Shown here one piece after another: positions 1 through 8,660 of a stretch of DNA of 64,000 nucleotides. A program made the translations under genes and the position numbers. The stretch lies in assembly GCA_964489525.1 (NCBI GenBank), contig CAZAYY010000018.1, positions 1 through 64,000 on the forward strand, written 5' to 3'. Below the pieces are notes generated by a model. It ran no database searches, was not told the origin of the DNA, and saw nothing but the letters and a program-made list of their open reading frames with translations. The number at the start of each line of letters is the position of its first letter. The stretch's first letter is position 1. The stretch comes from CAZAYY01 sp964489525. GTDB lineage: Bacteria; Chloroflexota; Anaerolineae; Anaerolineales; JABWBV01.

Positions 1-3000
1 CAAACCTCAGGATGTCTTCATCACTGTATTCCACGCCATCAATGGTGCCGTTGGCGGAGGAGCTGATATAGAAGAACGGGCCGGCAGGCGGGAGCGGCGG
101 GGCAGTTTGCAGTTCGTAAGCGCCCAGGTCGATGGTGGTAAACATGATCCGCGGGTTGCCATCCAGGTCGGTGGGTTCGGTGTTGAAAGCGTTGTTGCCT
201 TTCTCCCGCGCCGGGGAGGTGTTCTGCAAGTGGTAATCGCCGGCGGTGGTCGGGGCGTTTGCCGTGGGTTCAGGGGCGATAAACAGCGGGTCGACCGAAT
301 CCAGGTTTCCCCCACCGTCTGTGCCACAGCCGGTCATATCAGCCGGGCAGCCCTCCACCAGGCTGTTGGCGAAAGTTGCGGTGCTGCTTATATCATTGTA
401 GACCTGCAATCCATCCGGAGATTCGTTGCCCCACAGAATGCTGTTTTGAATGAACGGGCTGCTGTTGTCGTAGTTAAACATCCCTCCACCGGAATTCGCC
501 AGGTTGCCGGAAAAAGTGACGTTGGTCAGCGTTGGGCTGCTGGTGTAGTTTAACATCCCACCGCCATATAAAACCACCCAGTTGCCGGAAAAGATAACAT
601 TAACCAGCGTTGGGCTGCTGGTTTCATTCAACATGCCGCCCCCCCAAGTAGCCTGGTTGCTGGAGAAGGTGGTGTTGATCAGGGTCAGGTCGCTGTTTTC
701 GAAATTGTACATGCCGCCACCATAAGATCCCTGATTGCCGGAGAAGGTGACATGGGTCAGCAATGGGCTGCTTTCCTGGTTATAGATGCCGCCGCCATAG
801 GCCGCATGGTTTTTAGAAAAGAGGACATGGGTCAGCGTCGGATCGCTGACAACGTTGATCATACCCCCGCCTTTGCCCTGGTAGTCTGCCCGGTTGCCAG
901 AGAAGGTGACGTGGGTCAGCGTCGGGCTGCTACCGTAGTTGACCATCCCGCCGCCAAAGTAGGTGGCCAGGTTACTGGAGAATGTGATGTTGGTCAGTAT
1001 CGGGCTGCTGAACAAGTTATACATCCCGCCGCCAGATTCGGCTGCATGGTTGCCAGAAAGGATGAGGTTGGTCAGCGTCGGGCTTCCAGTGTTGTTATTC
1101 ATCCCTGCACCGCGGCTATCCGCAGAACCACCAAACGCCAACCCGCCGGTGATGGTGAAGCCATCCAGCACGGCAGTGCTGTCTGTGCCGCTGCCGGTGA
1201 CAACGTGGTAGGCGTTGTCCCCAACGGTATCGCTATACACTTCCGAGATGAAGTTATTGTCCGTGTTCGCATCGTTTTGGTCCAGGTCGCCGCTCAGGAT
1301 AGTGACGTTGGCGGCCCAATCGCGCTGGGTGCGCAGGGTTTCGGTGGCGGCAAAACCGCCGTAAATGGCAACACCGTTTTCGAGTTTGAAGGTACTGGTC
1401 ACCACATCGCTGGTTTGCCCGGCGCCTTCGTCCGGGTAATACACCCCTTCAGCCACCCAGATTTCACAGTCGTCCGTCACTGCCAGGGCATCTTGCAGGG
1501 TCGGGAAGGCATCAGTCCAAGATTGGCCGTTTTCTGCACCGGTGGCGTCCTGGTCGACATACAAAATGCCACCTGCCGGGCAGGTGAGCGGCTGCCACTC
1601 ATAGGCTCCCAGGTCAATGGTGGTATTGAAAATGCGCGGGCTGCCGTCCAGGTCGGTGAGGGTGCTGTTGTAGCTGTTTTCTCCCACATCCTTCGCTGGG
1701 GACCTATCCTGCAGCCGGTAGTCACCCGCGGTGGTCGGGGCGCTGCTGGCTGCAATCGGATTAACGAAGCGCGGGTCATTCAACGGGTTCGTCCCATCCA
1801 GGTTGCCGCCGCCATCGTCGCCGCAGGTTGGGTCATAGGTCGCGCTCGGCATACAGTCCTGCACCAGGCTGAATCGAAACAACGGAATTGAGGAGCTGTA
1901 ATTCCATATCTGCGAGCCATTTGGAGACTCATTGCCCCAAAAAATGCTGTTCTGAACAAGCAGGCTGCCAAAATTGTCATTGACCAACCCACCCCCGTAA
2001 GAACCGGCCTGATTGCCCGAAAAGGTGACATTCGTCAAAGTAACGTTGCTGTAGTTTGCGGTGTACATCCCACCCCCCATGTAGCCCGTCTTATTGCCTG
2101 AGACGAGAACATTGGTCAGCGTCGGGTGGCAATAATCAATATTGAAAATCGCACCTGCGTAGGAAGTGGCCTGGTTGCCAAAGAAAACAACGTTGGTCAG
2201 AATGGGGCTGGAATGGTTTTTATTGAACATTCCACCGCCCCCATAGTCTGACTGGTTATTAGAGAAGGTGCCATCCGTCAGGATGGGGCTGCTGTAATTC
2301 AGGTTATGCATCCCGCCGCCGCCAGAAGTGGCCTTGTTGTTCGTAAATATGACGTTGGTGAGTGTCGGGCTGCTCTCGAAGTTGTGCATTCCACCACCTT
2401 TTTGGGCAGCCTTGTTATTCGTGAAGGTGAGATTGGCAAGCGTTGGACTGCCGTAGGAGTTAATCATCCCACCCCCGCAGGTGTCGGTACAGGGGTCTGT
2501 AAAATTACCACTGGCAAGACCTGCGGTGATGATGAAACCATCCAACACGGTGGTGCTGCCTGTGCCGCTGCCGGTGACGACGTGATAGGCGTTAAAGTTG
2601 ATTAGGGCGCCGCCTCCATCGTTTTTATCCAGGTCACCGCTCAGGATGGTGGGGTTTGCCTGCCAATCGCGCGTGCCGCCGCCGGTCGGGTAGCCGCCGT
2701 AGATTTTCACACCATTAACCAGCTGGAAAGTGCTTAAGCGGTTATTATCGGTCCTGCCAGCGCCTTCATCGGGGTAGTACACACCAGCAGCCACCCAGAT
2801 TTCGGTGCAGTTGAGATTCGCCAGCGCATCTTGCAGATACTGATAAGACGTTCCCCAACTGGTGCCGTCGCCGCCAGGCGCAGCGCTGGCATCCACATGA
2901 CATATCGGGCTGGCTACCGCTTGTACGCCCATCGGGGCCAGCAGCAACCCGCCCAAAGCCAGGGCTAATACAAACGCAAATACAATTTTTTGAAGTGAAA

Positions 3001-3016
3001 GTTGAATGATTTTCAT
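1..3016 (-). CDS. Secreted parallel beta-helix protein with two tandem modules (choice-of-anchor Q type), C-terminus outside window
   Basis: An open frame of 1005 codons runs off the left edge. It starts at an ATG with AGGAG nine bases upstream. Residues 1-31 are a signal peptide: a Lys near the N-terminus, a Leu/Ala-rich core and a cut near GVQA. The rest is two homologous halves, about 34-475 and 483-970. Each half opens with IWVA.GVYYPDEGAG, continues with NAYHVVTGSGT and VLDGF.ITAG-like segments, then has short repeats of about 23 residues of the form SPTLTNVTFSGNxAxxxGGGMxN, and closes with DLDG.PRI...DLGAYE. Such repeats fold as a right-handed parallel beta-helix (pectate-lyase-like; choice-of-anchor Q family in Chloroflexota). 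The role is inferred to be surface binding or carbohydrate recognition; no catalytic site can be named. It follows a two-component pair and a receiver-like gene on the same strand, which may control it. Confidence 0.85.
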   Translation of the reverse strand, partial: MKIIQLSLQKIVFAFVLALALGGLLLAPMGVQAVASPICHVDASAAPGGDGTSWGTSYQYLQDALANLNCTEIWVAAGVYYPDEGAGRTDNNRLSTFQLVNGVKIYGGYPTGGGTRDWQANPTILSGDLDKNDGGGALINFNAYHVVTGSGTGSTTVLDGFIITAGLASGNFTDPCTDTCGGGMINSYGSPTLANLTFTNNKAAQKGGGMHNFESSPTLTNVIFTNNKATSGGGGMHNLNYSSPILTDGTFSNNQSDYGGGGMFNKNHSSPILTNVVFFGNQATSYAGAIFNIDYCHPTLTNVLVSGNKTGYMGGGMYTANYSNVTLTNVTFSGNQAGSYGGGLVNDNFGSLLVQNSIFWGNESPNGSQIWNYSSSIPLFRFSLVQDCMPSATYDPTCGDDGGGNLDGTNPLNDPRFVNPIAASSAPTTAGDYRLQDRSPAKDVGENSYNSTLTDLDGSPRIFNTTIDLGAYEWQPLTCPAGGILYVDQDATGAENGQSWTDAFPTLQDALAVTDDCEIWVAEGVYYPDEGAGQTSDVVTSTFKLENGVAIYGGFAATETLRTQRDWAANVTILSGDLDQNDANTDNNFISEVYSDTVGDNAYHVVTGSGTDSTAVLDGFTITGGLAFGGSADSRGAGMNNNTGSPTLTNLILSGNHAAESGGGMYNLFSSPILTNITFSSNLATYFGGGMVNYGSSPTLTHVTFSGNRADYQGKGGGMINVVSDPTLTHVLFSKNHAAYGGGIYNQESSPLLTHVTFSGNQGSYGGGMYNFENSDLTLINTTFSSNQATWGGGMLNETSSPTLVNVIFSGNWVVLYGGGMLNYTSSPTLTNVTFSGNLANSGGGMFNYDNSSPFIQNSILWGNESPDGLQVYNDISSTATFANSLVEGCPADMTGCGTDGGGNLDSVDPLFIAPEPTANAPTTAGDYHLQNTSPAREKGNNAFNTEPTDLDGNPRIMFTTIDLGAYELQTAPPLPPAGPFFYISSSANGTIDGVEYSDEDILRF

Positions 3017-3087
3017 TTTATCCGCTCCTGAAATAAGAAAAATGGGAATTTCGCCTGATGAGGCAGGTGACAAAAATAAACATGGGC

Positions 3088-3492
3088 CTACTTTTGATGG
3101 TCATCGTGCTCTTCTTTCTGTGGGTTTGAACCTGGAACCGGTTTGGCCCAAACAGCCGGTATGGTTTGCGACAGGCAGGTTTCGATGAGGTGTGCCAAAT
3201 CCTGCCCATCCTGTACATTGGATCGCTCTCCGGTAAGAACCATCACCTGAGAACTATCGGCGTCAACGCCCAACAGCACCAGCGAGGGCTGTTCGAGCAG
3301 CAAGGGCAGCAAAACGTCGGGGGCAGTGGCGAGACGGTCGAAAATAATCAGGGCTGGCTTCAAAGCCAGGAGCTGGGCAGGCGCATCCGAGACATCCTTC
3401 CACACAATTTCCAGCGCCGGGTTTTGCCGCAGGATGGTCTCAATGCCGAGCATAAACACAGATTTGTTGTACAAGACAATGGGGCTGCACAT
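3088..3492 (-). CDS. Small degenerate receiver-like protein (134 aa)
   Basis: The protein reads like a CheY-type receiver: PIVLYNKSVFMLGIETIL at the N-terminus resembles strand 1 and helix 1, and LLALKPALIIFDRLA resembles the region around the phosphorylated Asp. The acidic pair that binds Mg2+ in true receivers is absent (NKS instead of DD), so phosphorylation is doubtful. No output domain is present. The ATG at 3492 is chosen because the reading frame further upstream crosses a strong terminator hairpin; ATGs at 3519 and 3537 are alternatives. It lies downstream of a HK/RR pair and 71 bp upstream of the beta-helix gene, all on the minus strand. A role as a protein-binding adaptor is only a guess. 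Confidence 0.55.
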   Translation of the reverse strand: MCSPIVLYNKSVFMLGIETILRQNPALEIVWKDVSDAPAQLLALKPALIIFDRLATAPDVLLPLLLEQPSLVLLGVDADSSQVMVLTGERSNVQDGQDLAHLIETCLSQTIPAVWAKPVPGSNPQKEEHDDHQK

Positions 3493-3548
3493 AGCGTCAC
3501 CGAAATTAGCGTACACCATGCCGGCAGGCTGTGCCATCCCACGCAGGG

Positions 3549-3588
3549 ATAAAAAAAGTCTAGTCTCGATCACTGCGAGACTAGACTT
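3549..3588 (-). terminator. Rho-independent terminator after the LuxR-type regulator
   Basis: Perfect 13-bp inverted repeat (3556-3568 and 3576-3588, arm AAGTCTAGTCTCG) with a 7-nt loop. Read on the minus strand it is followed directly by a run of T. It lies 33 bp past the stop codon of the response regulator, so it separates the HK/RR transcript from the receiver-like gene. Confidence 0.85.
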
Positions 3589-3620
3589 CAGATGAGAAAA
3601 ATTGTGAAAACCGGGCGCGA

Positions 3621-4271
3621 TTAATCCTCTTTCACCCACCCGGCCCGGCGGGCATAGGCGATTGCCTGTTCGCGATTTTTGAGGTGCAGGCGCCGCAGAA
3701 CATCTCCCATATGGTACTTGATGGTATGTTCGCTTAAACTCAACACTTGGCCAATCTCTTTGTAAGTGAGGCCTTGCACCACGAGGGCCAGGATTTGGTG
3801 TTCGCGGGCCGTCAGGCTGGGGGGCGATTCAGCAGCAGTGTCACCAGTGTGACGGGACAGCGCCGCGAACTCTTGAAGCACCCTGGCAGCCAACGCACCG
3901 GGGAGGGCTGCCTCTCCCCTTTCCAGGCCATTGAGCAGCGCGAAGAAAGGTTCGCCTTCAAGGCTTTTTAGCAAGTAGCCTACCGCACCGCTTTTGATTG
4001 CCTCGAATAAGTCATGGTCTTCCTCGGATGTCGTCAGCATGACAATCTTGATATCTGGCAATTCCGCTTTGATCAGGCGTGTGGCGGTCAACCCATCACA
4101 GCGCGGCATCCGAATATCCATGAGGATTACATCAGGGCGGAGGGCACGCGCCTGTTCCAGCGCCTGCACGCCATCATGAGCGACACCGGCGATGGTAAAG
4201 CCGCGCGCGCTGAGTAAATTTTTCAAACCTTCCAAAAACAAAGCATGGTCATCAACGAGCAGAATTTTCAT
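3621..4271 (-). CDS. NarL/FixJ (LuxR-type) response regulator
   Basis: 216-residue transcription factor. Residues 1-120 form a receiver with the acidic pair VDD (7-8) and the phospho-acceptor Asp52 in VILMDIRMP. The C-terminal LuxR-type helix-turn-helix spans about 150-205 (LTAREHQILALVVQGLTYKE, then SEHTIKYHM and a dimer helix). The start at MKILLVDD overlaps the last 20 bases of the upstream kinase gene in another frame, so the two are translationally coupled. It should be phosphorylated by that kinase and bind DNA as a dimer. Target genes are unknown; the neighbouring beta-helix gene is one candidate. Confidence 0.93.
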   Translation of the reverse strand: MKILLVDDHALFLEGLKNLLSARGFTIAGVAHDGVQALEQARALRPDVILMDIRMPRCDGLTATRLIKAELPDIKIVMLTTSEEDHDLFEAIKSGAVGYLLKSLEGEPFFALLNGLERGEAALPGALAARVLQEFAALSRHTGDTAAESPPSLTAREHQILALVVQGLTYKEIGQVLSLSEHTIKYHMGDVLRRLHLKNREQAIAYARRAGWVKED

Positions 4272-5913
4272 CAGTCTTTCCCGGTATTTGAACCACAACC
4301 CGTGCCCCCTGCCCAGGTGCAGATTGGATTTCAAGCAGTGCGTTCGCATCTTCCGCGCGTTTCTGCATGATAAACAGTCCGAGGTGTTCCTTCTCACTCA
4401 GCATTGTACCTGGTACAAACCCCACCCCATCGTCCTCAACCACAACCCGGACAGAATCATTTTCGGTAAACAGGCCAATGCTGACCCAGGTTGCATGGGC
4501 GTGTTTGTGGATGTTGGTGAGAGCTTCCTGGATGATGTGGAAAAGTTGTGTTTGTACATGCGGACTGAAAGCATCTACACAGGCAGAAGCACACGGCGTC
4601 GTGTTAAGCTCGGTTTTCAGCCCATGTGTAGCGCTAAAATGCTCCAGGTGCGTTTGCAATTGGGGGATGAAATGCGTCCCAACCGGGGTAGGACTGCGCA
4701 AGTCCGCAATCAGGTCTCGCACCTGGGCATTGCCCTGGCGGGCAACCGCCGCCAAACGCAGCAAGTGGTCATCGGCCAGGGTAATGTTCCGGGCAACCAA
4801 CAACTCGTGGGTGGCCTGGGCTTGCACGTTGAGAAATGCCAGGGTCTGTGCCAGGTCATCATGCAGATCGCGTGCCAGGTGTTCACGTTCTTGCATAGCC
4901 ATCAGCGCGTTTTGCTGTTCCAGGATTTTTGCCTGGGCTTGTTTTTGTTCGGTGATTTCCCGCAGCATCACCAGGCTGCCTGCTTCCAACCCACGGAAAT
5001 CTTTTAAGGGTGTTGCTGCCAGCGTGTAATAGCGGCGTTCAGGCCCGGAATCCCGGTGAAACTCCAATTCGCCTTCACCAGGCTCGAGCAAAAATGCCTC
5101 AGGAACCATGGGCAGCCAATCGATGATCGCCTGCCCAACGGTCTGGCTAGCAGTGGTACCCAGGATGCGCTCGGCAGCAGGGTTCAGACTGACGATCCGC
5201 AGTTGTGGGTTCAAGATGACCACGCCTACATGTAATTGATCTACGATCGTCTGGCGAGCAAGCGAAACTGGATCAAAAATGCGGAAACCAAATAAGGCAA
5301 TCGCATATGCCAGGTAAGGCCAGATAAGCAAGGGCGAAATCAATGCGATGTCATTTTGCCCGAGAATTGTTCTGGCAGCTGTTATCGCCATATACACTGC
5401 CACCATGGCCATAATCAGGACCGGCCACCGATGCTGCTTTGAATGGGTAAACAGCCAGGCAAAGACGGCCAGGTTGATCAGCGTCAGGACCAGAGAATAA
5501 ACCACCACAACCCTGGCAGCAAAACTGGTTGGCAGCGACCCAATATCGCTTACCTGAACGATAGCCAGACCTAAGAAGAAGAAGACGCAAAACAAAGGAA
5601 TAATGGACAACAAAGCCAGGTTGCGGCGAGTCAGCCAACGCCCTGGCCAGGCATACTCAACAACGAAACAGGTGATGGCGGTCGTTGCGGGCGCTGTCCA
5701 GGCAAGATGGAAACTGGACCAAAACACTTTAAGTTTTGGAGGGACGGCCAGGAAATCTATGAGGGGGTCAGTAATCACCAGAACCGTGAAAAGGCAACCA
5801 AACATTAAAGGGAGTGCCCCCGGCAGACTCCTTCGGTACCAGCTGTATATTGCCAGAATCAATAAAAGAGCGATTGTGGCCAGCAACTGCCAAATGGAAG
5901 TTGTATCACTCAT
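4252..5913 (-). CDS. Membrane-bound sensor histidine kinase, 7TM-PAS-HisKA_3-HATPase
   Basis: 553 residues. Residues 8-215 hold about seven hydrophobic helices (histidine-kinase N-terminal 7TM type), followed by a PAS domain at about 222-325 (IVSLNPAAERILG) and a short coiled linker. The dimerisation/phosphotransfer motif EREHLARDLHDDLAQTL places the phosphorylated His at 351. The ATPase has an N-box at ALTNIHKHAHA (464-474) and a G1 box DDGVGF (494-499). This is the NarX/LiaS kinase class that pairs with LuxR-type regulators, and such a regulator overlaps its 3' end. The signal is unknown. A possible -10 (TAGAAT) lies only 17 bases before the ATG, and no Shine-Dalgarno is visible, so the leader may be very short. 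Confidence 0.92.
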   Translation of the reverse strand: MSDTTSIWQLLATIALLLILAIYSWYRRSLPGALPLMFGCLFTVLVITDPLIDFLAVPPKLKVFWSSFHLAWTAPATTAITCFVVEYAWPGRWLTRRNLALLSIIPLFCVFFFLGLAIVQVSDIGSLPTSFAARVVVVYSLVLTLINLAVFAWLFTHSKQHRWPVLIMAMVAVYMAITAARTILGQNDIALISPLLIWPYLAYAIALFGFRIFDPVSLARQTIVDQLHVGVVILNPQLRIVSLNPAAERILGTTASQTVGQAIIDWLPMVPEAFLLEPGEGELEFHRDSGPERRYYTLAATPLKDFRGLEAGSLVMLREITEQKQAQAKILEQQNALMAMQEREHLARDLHDDLAQTLAFLNVQAQATHELLVARNITLADDHLLRLAAVARQGNAQVRDLIADLRSPTPVGTHFIPQLQTHLEHFSATHGLKTELNTTPCASACVDAFSPHVQTQLFHIIQEALTNIHKHAHATWVSIGLFTENDSVRVVVEDDGVGFVPGTMLSEKEHLGLFIMQKRAEDANALLEIQSAPGQGARVVVQIPGKTDENSAR

Positions 5914-5939
5914 TAAATTGATTCTACACTGAATGGCCG

Positions 5940-5960
5940 AAAAAAACCTCTGGTTTGGCT
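5940..5960 (-). terminator. Possible terminator after the ABC exporter operon
   Basis: On the minus strand, AAACC-AGA-GGTTT is followed by a T run, about 50 bp past the ATPase stop codon. The stem is only five pairs of mostly A/T, so this is weaker than the other terminators in the window. A second short GC hairpin (CCGCC-TCA-GGCGG) precedes it. Confidence 0.45.
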
Positions 5961-6009
5961 GCTCAATTGCTGGCGTATCCCGCCTGAGGCGGTGCTAAAC
6001 GGCCCGTTT

Positions 6010-6903
6010 TTATTTGCCGGGTGGGTTGTTCATCAACCACATATACCCGTCTTCCAGGCTCGCCGGGGCTGGTTCGGCGGCAGCGGGGACAGCGTCTGGC
6101 GCACCCAAGACACGGTACTGAACACCATCTTGCAGTTGAAGGGTCGAAACAATGGTAAGGCCGGGGCCAGGGCGTTCGCCGTTGGAGACCTTGATATGCC
6201 AGACATGCTGCTGGGCCGATTGAATCAGGCTTCTGGGGCTGCCACGGTACAGCACCTGCCCCTTTTGGATAACAGCCAGGTCGTTGCAGCTTTGGCCAAT
6301 GTCTTCAACAATGTGGGTAGAAAGAATCACGGTGCAGCGGGAGGCCGTATCCACCAATATATTGCGAAAGCGGATGCGCTCTTCGGGGTCCAGCCCGGCT
6401 GTAGGTTCATCCACAATGATCAGCCTGGGGCTGCCTAACAACGCCTGGGCAATTCCCACCCGGCGCTTCATGCCGCCAGAATACGTCTTAAGCCGCCGGT
6501 TGGCCACATCGCTCAGCCGAACCAGTTCGAGGAGTTCCTCAATTTGTTTGCGCCGCGCCGGGGCTTCATTCAACCCTTTCAATACGGCGATATAGTCTAA
6601 AAACTCCCTGGCGTTCAGGTTGGGGTACAGGCCCAATTCCTGCGGCAGGTAGCCCAACATGGCTTTGACCGCCTGGCGGCCAGCAGGGGTGTGCAAATCG
6701 TGACCAAAAACCTGCAGGGCACCGCTGGTGGGCTGCAAAATACCCGCCAGAATGCGCATCAGCGTGGTTTTTCCAGCCCCATTTGGCCCCAACAGGCCGA
6801 ACATTCCCGGCCCAATGTCCAGAGATATTCCGCGTAAAGCCTGGATGCCGCCGGCGTAAGTCTTGGTCAGTTGGTGAATGGTAATCAGGGATTGGGTATT
6901 CAT
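6010..6903 (-). CDS. ABC transporter ATPase (exporter type)
   Basis: 297-residue nucleotide-binding subunit. Walker A GPNGAGKTT is at residues 39-47; then come the Q-loop region (LGYLPQELGLYPN), signature YSGGMKRR and Walker B LIIVDEPTAGLD, with the H-loop at ILSTH. The C-terminal tail of about 80 residues is typical of ABC-2 exporters of the CcmA/YhaQ kind. The start MNTQSL is chosen for its AAGGA six bases upstream; an in-frame extension to 7005 overlaps the previous gene and lacks homology. It is the last gene of a five-gene operon with three membrane proteins and an ECF sigma factor, and should power export or extrusion of an unknown substrate. Confidence 0.92.
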   Translation of the reverse strand: MNTQSLITIHQLTKTYAGGIQALRGISLDIGPGMFGLLGPNGAGKTTLMRILAGILQPTSGALQVFGHDLHTPAGRQAVKAMLGYLPQELGLYPNLNAREFLDYIAVLKGLNEAPARRKQIEELLELVRLSDVANRRLKTYSGGMKRRVGIAQALLGSPRLIIVDEPTAGLDPEERIRFRNILVDTASRCTVILSTHIVEDIGQSCNDLAVIQKGQVLYRGSPRSLIQSAQQHVWHIKVSNGERPGPGLTIVSTLQLQDGVQYRVLGAPDAVPAAAEPAPASLEDGYMWLMNNPPGK

Positions 6904-6932
6904 GCGTTTTCCTTCAGATTCCGAAAGGGGTT

Positions 6933-7766
6933 TCATTTGGTGAACCGCCAGGCAAACAACCCGGCCACCACCAGTTCGAACAGCCCAGCCAATAAGGTAA
7001 GCCAACTCGATGAAGCCGATGCACCTTGGGCAGTCTCAATTAACGACCCCGGCACGGGGGGCAGGAACCGCCCAACCAGGTAAGGGCGCGCCGGGTTTAA
7101 CAGATCCCACAGGGTGGGATTCGCCCCTGAAGCAGTGTCGACAAAAAGCAGCAGCAGCAAAACCAGGGTCAGAATGGCAAAACCACTGCCCACAAAATAT
7201 GCCTGTTTGCGGTTGGGCAGTGGAGCGCACAACAGCGTCGCCAGCCCGGCATTCAACAGAATAATGGCACCTCCCCCAACCACCCAACTGCGCAGATAAG
7301 CAGCCGGTGAAAAATAGCCCAAAAATCCCCACCAGATGAACAAAGTCAGCAGCATGGCCACCAACACAGCGGCAAACAGCGCCAGCCAGACTCCCATCAG
7401 CTTCCCGGCCAGGTAAACCCAGGTGGGCACAGGCAGGCCATCAAGAATACCCTTTACCTGTTCCTGCCGGTCGCGCGGCAGGGCTTCTGCAGCCAAAATG
7501 GGCGCCAGGATCACCATAATCAACGCTGCTGGCATCCAGGCGATGGTGCTGGCGGCTTCCCCTACCTGTGCCCGAATTTCACCCGGGGATATGTCAACCC
7601 CAGCAGCCAGGCCAGGCTCAACCATTTCGGTATTGACCTGCCTGGTTTGAGCGGCAAACAAGGCCGGTAAGACCATGAGCGACAGGCAAAAGACCAGCAT
7701 CCCGCGCTGGCGCCAATATAACAAGACTTCTGTTCGAGCAATCGCAAAAATCTGGCGTATGAACAT
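6933..7766 (-). CDS. ABC-2 type membrane permease
   Basis: 277 residues with about six hydrophobic segments. An N-terminal cytoplasmic stretch (RTEVLLYWRQRGMLVF) leads into the first helix, followed by an extracytoplasmic loop and the ABC-2-like LAAEALPRDRQEQVKGILDGLP turn, then four more helices. The gene sits 3 bp after one membrane gene and 29 bp before the ATPase gene, and AAGGA stands seven bases before its ATG. It is likely one transmembrane half of the exporter powered by the downstream ATPase. The substrate is not evident. Confidence 0.85.
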   Translation of the reverse strand: MFIRQIFAIARTEVLLYWRQRGMLVFCLSLMVLPALFAAQTRQVNTEMVEPGLAAGVDISPGEIRAQVGEAASTIAWMPAALIMVILAPILAAEALPRDRQEQVKGILDGLPVPTWVYLAGKLMGVWLALFAAVLVAMLLTLFIWWGFLGYFSPAAYLRSWVVGGGAIILLNAGLATLLCAPLPNRKQAYFVGSGFAILTLVLLLLLFVDTASGANPTLWDLLNPARPYLVGRFLPPVPGSLIETAQGASASSSWLTLLAGLFELVVAGLFAWRFTK

Positions 7767-7769
7767 GGG

Positions 7770-8651
7770 TTATTCCTTTTCGGCTTCAACAAGATGGGCT
7801 GAGTGGTTCAAAATGGCCAGGCTGCCCAGGGTGAACCAGGCCCAGGCCAGGTTGGCATATGCCCCATTCAACGGAATGTACACCTGAATTGGCCAGAGGA
7901 AAGGCCAGCGCGCTACCACCGGGCCCGTCATGAACACCATTCCAGCCCAAAGCACAATAATGAATGCCATACCCAAAGCGGGTTGGCGGCTGCTGGCCGT
8001 AACGAGAAAGGCAGCACCCGTGAAAAACAGGAAAGGTGGGATCCACGCAGCCCATTGATGGGTTTCCAAATCTTCCAAGCGCACAGCCAGCCCCAGGTTC
8101 GCCACCAGCGCCAGAACCGCATAAGGCAGCACCAACAACAGCCAGCGCTCCCAAACCAACCAACGAAGCGGACGCGGGACAGCAGCCAGGATTTCTGCTG
8201 GGGGTTCATCGGCCGGAGCATAGAGAAATGCAGCCTGGCAGGCTGCAAACAGCGGCAGCAGGGTGCGAATCACTTCCCCAGGTGCAAATTGGGGCAAATC
8301 GGGCACACCCTCCAGCGTTTGAAAGAGGACAAGCGGCAGAAGGACAGCGGCAGCGACTGCAGGCACCCACCAGGAAAAAAGCCGCAGTGTACCTGCCCAG
8401 GCCAACCGCCAGGGCCGCGGGGCTGCAGGCAGCGCCAGGTGCAGCAGCCTCCAGGCTGGAAAAGCCAGCCAAAGGGTGAGCGCAGCCACTGCACCGCGCA
8501 CAACCCATTCCACAATCTCCAGGTCTACGCTGAAATCAAAATCGAACAGCAGGTGGTACGTCAGCCAGCCAGCGCCAACCAGAATGGCCAGGCCAAACCC
8601 ATTGCGCAAAAACCAACCAGCGAAGCGGAAAAACCAAGAACTTTTTTGCAT
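7770..8651 (-). CDS. Integral membrane protein of the sigma/ABC operon
   Basis: 293 residues with about six predicted helices. It carries the segment YAPADEPPAEILAAVP near residue 145. The product of the preceding gene has a matching YSPADDPARELEAATP, so the two membrane proteins look like diverged paralogues that could form a heterodimeric channel. The start follows the previous stop codon by 9 bp and has no strong Shine-Dalgarno. Function is assigned by operon membership only. Confidence 0.75.
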   Translation of the reverse strand: MQKSSWFFRFAGWFLRNGFGLAILVGAGWLTYHLLFDFDFSVDLEIVEWVVRGAVAALTLWLAFPAWRLLHLALPAAPRPWRLAWAGTLRLFSWWVPAVAAAVLLPLVLFQTLEGVPDLPQFAPGEVIRTLLPLFAACQAAFLYAPADEPPAEILAAVPRPLRWLVWERWLLLVLPYAVLALVANLGLAVRLEDLETHQWAAWIPPFLFFTGAAFLVTASSRQPALGMAFIIVLWAGMVFMTGPVVARWPFLWPIQVYIPLNGAYANLAWAWFTLGSLAILNHSAHLVEAEKE

Positions 8652-8660
8652 AGGGCAGAT

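Noticed and set aside
107..2605. Plus-strand ORFs over the beta-helix region
   Set aside because: They repeat because the minus-strand gene is repetitive. The minus-strand frame has signal peptide, ribosome site and coherent domain structure.
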